NCBI RefSeq assembly: GCF_030160835.1
Contig: NZ_BSPC01000052.1
Span: 1 to 64,000 of the forward strand
Direction of reading: 5' to 3'
From: Labrys miyagiensis
GTDB taxonomy: Bacteria > Pseudomonadota > Alphaproteobacteria > Rhizobiales > Labraceae
Length of the DNA: 64,000 nucleotides
This document shows positions 63,084 to 64,000 of the stretch, piece after piece. The position numbers and the translations under genes were made by a program. The notes beneath the pieces were generated by a model. The model was not told the origin of the DNA, searched no databases, and was given only the letters and a program-made list of their open reading frames with translations. Each line of letters opens with the position of its first letter. The first letter of the stretch is position 1.

Positions 63084-63656
63084 TCAGTGCCCGAGCTGAT
63101 ACGCGGACATCTCGTAATTCGCGAGCGTCATCATCCTCACGTCGATGAGATCATAGTCCACCATGAGATAGCCGCTGTCGGTGACGATAACGGCCTCGGG
63201 CCGGGTCTCGAGGAGATCCTGCGCCATGACGCCCACATAGATCGGGCCACCCCAGACATAGCGGAATTGATAGATCGGCAGGCCGCTGGGAGAGTGGCCG
63301 AGCGCATGGATATCGGTCTTGAGGCGCCGATCGGACCACCCCCCTCCGCCACCTGAACCGCCACCGCTGCCGCCGCCTCCACCGCCGCCGCCGCCGCCAG
63401 TTGGGTAAACGGTGGTACTTGGGGTGGGTCCGGAGGCCGTGCTGTCAGGGACTGCCTCCGATGGCAGCTTCTTACGGCGGTAAATCACCCGGCGCTGGGG
63501 ATGAACAGGTCTCCTGTTCCAGTCCGGTTCCGGCACGGGCTCCTCGAAGACCTGAGGGCCACGATAGGCCGACTCGCAGCTGGCAAGCACAGCAGCCAAA
63601 CCACTTCCGAAGGCTCCCAGCAACAGGCCTCGACGCAGATCGAACTTGCTCGTCAT
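63084..63656 (-). CDS. Lipoprotein with C-terminal S74 (tail-fibre chaperone) domain
   Basis: A 190-residue protein. A basic start and the lipobox LASC (Cys27) mark a lipoprotein. A proline-rich segment with VHPQRRVIYRRKKLP and a long glycine run (about 87-106) lead to an S74 intramolecular-chaperone domain opening SDRRLKTDI. There Ser108 and Lys113 are the predicted self-cleavage dyad, followed by YQFRYVWGGPIYVGVMAQDLLE. S74 domains normally trim phage tail spikes; here one is lipid-anchored. It is convergent with the caspase-like gene. Confidence 0.8.
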   Translation of the reverse strand: MTSKFDLRRGLLLGAFGSGLAAVLASCESAYRGPQVFEEPVPEPDWNRRPVHPQRRVIYRRKKLPSEAVPDSTASGPTPSTTVYPTGGGGGGGGGGSGGGSGGGGGWSDRRLKTDIHALGHSPSGLPIYQFRYVWGGPIYVGVMAQDLLETRPEAVIVTDSGYLMVDYDLIDVRMMTLANYEMSAYQLGH

Positions 63657-64000
63657 CGATATCTCCTAAAATCTGACCGCACCCAAGGGGCCGATGTTGG
63701 ACTATAACAAGTGCCGCGTATCCGGATGTGACGTCGCGCATATACGGAGCAAGCTCAAGCTGGGCTCTTCCTGTCCGCTCGGCGCACTAGCCAGGTCGAC
63801 AAGACAAACGCTTGGAGGCCCTTGATGAGAATGTGGCCGCACCCGTTGACGGCGTAGCTGTATTCGAGCTCGAGAAAGTAGACGAACAAGTTGAAGGAGG
63901 CCGCGACATCCGCTTCAGCACCTCCAGCATAGCATATTGGGGCACCGTCAGCGCCCCCGCAAACAGCGCTCCTTCCCAATGTATTCGAGCCCGCCAAATA
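63657..64000. other. Window edge, no gene supported
   Basis: A minus-strand frame (63755-63997) and overlapping frames are open but not convincing. One frame at the very edge reads ALTVPQYAMLEVLKRM, which may be the end of a gene lying mostly outside the window. Confidence 0.3.

Noticed and set aside
63755-63997. 80-codon minus-strand frame at the window edge
   Set aside because: Not clearly coding; neighbouring frames are equally plausible and the sequence is truncated by the window.

Overview
The window looks like chromosome of a high-GC alphaproteobacterium, most likely a member of the Hyphomicrobiales (Rhizobiales). The evidence is small conserved families typical of that order (DUF982, DUF1036, DUF4893, and a DUF6931-like T6SS protein), GC-rich codon use, and a TssJ-less type VI secretion system (T6SS) with the PpkA/PppA/Fha/TagF post-translational switch known from Agrobacterium. 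No rRNA, tRNA or CRISPR array was recognised. Compositional statements are by eye.

Region 1 (1-9.6 kb): a short MltB-like murein transglycosylase, a truncated haemoglobin, then a sugar-uptake cluster. The cluster holds a ROK-family repressor, a protein fusing two ABC ATPase domains to an RbsC-type permease, a second permease, a periplasmic sugar-binding protein, an aldose-1-epimerase-like enzyme and a small tautomerase. Palindromes lie before the regulator and before the transporter.

Region 2 (about 9.9-14.9 kb): a visibly AT-richer island. It is dominated by a large minus-strand gene with an intact calcineurin-like phosphoesterase domain, a STAND-like NTPase module whose P-loop is degenerate, and a C-terminal helical region. 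One in-frame TAA severs about 188 codons from its C-terminus. This architecture resembles prokaryotic immunity (conflict) proteins. Small orphan ORFs, one apparently frameshifted, flank it.

Region 3 (15.7-26 kb): ordinary chromosome. It carries soluble transhydrogenase (sthA), a HAD hydrolase, a DUF4893 protein, an SLT transglycosylase, DUF982, a small methyltransferase, a MerR regulator fused to a P-loop domain, a DUF1269 protein and several small membrane proteins. A perfect 32-bp inverted repeat (MITE-like) sits near 19.9 kb.

Region 4 (26-63 kb): a complete T6SS locus. Plus strand: NarL-type response regulator, tssB, tssC, hcp, tssE, tssF, tssG, tssH(clpV), a peptidoglycan-binding/HExxH metallopeptidase (candidate effector) and PAAR. 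Minus strand: Ser/Thr kinase, PP2C phosphatase, TagF, then TssM, TssL with an OmpA domain, and TssK. Next come a DUF1036 protein, a membrane-anchored M23/lytic-transglycosylase fusion, the FHA protein with a DUF6931-like partner, VgrG, a histidine kinase, TssA and a periplasmic caspase-like/Sel1 protein. A lipoprotein with an S74 autoprocessing domain closes the region. The response regulator and histidine kinase bracket the locus, and a G-rich motif recurs before the regulator, tssB and tssA. The kinase, phosphatase, FHA protein and TagF should form the threonine-phosphorylation switch. TssL and the M23/SLT protein share an N-terminal EKTVI motif that could be its phosphorylated docking site.

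A family of roughly 100-bp two-hairpin repeats occurs about ten times, only inside the T6SS half of the window. In six genes the repeat edge supplies the stop codon.
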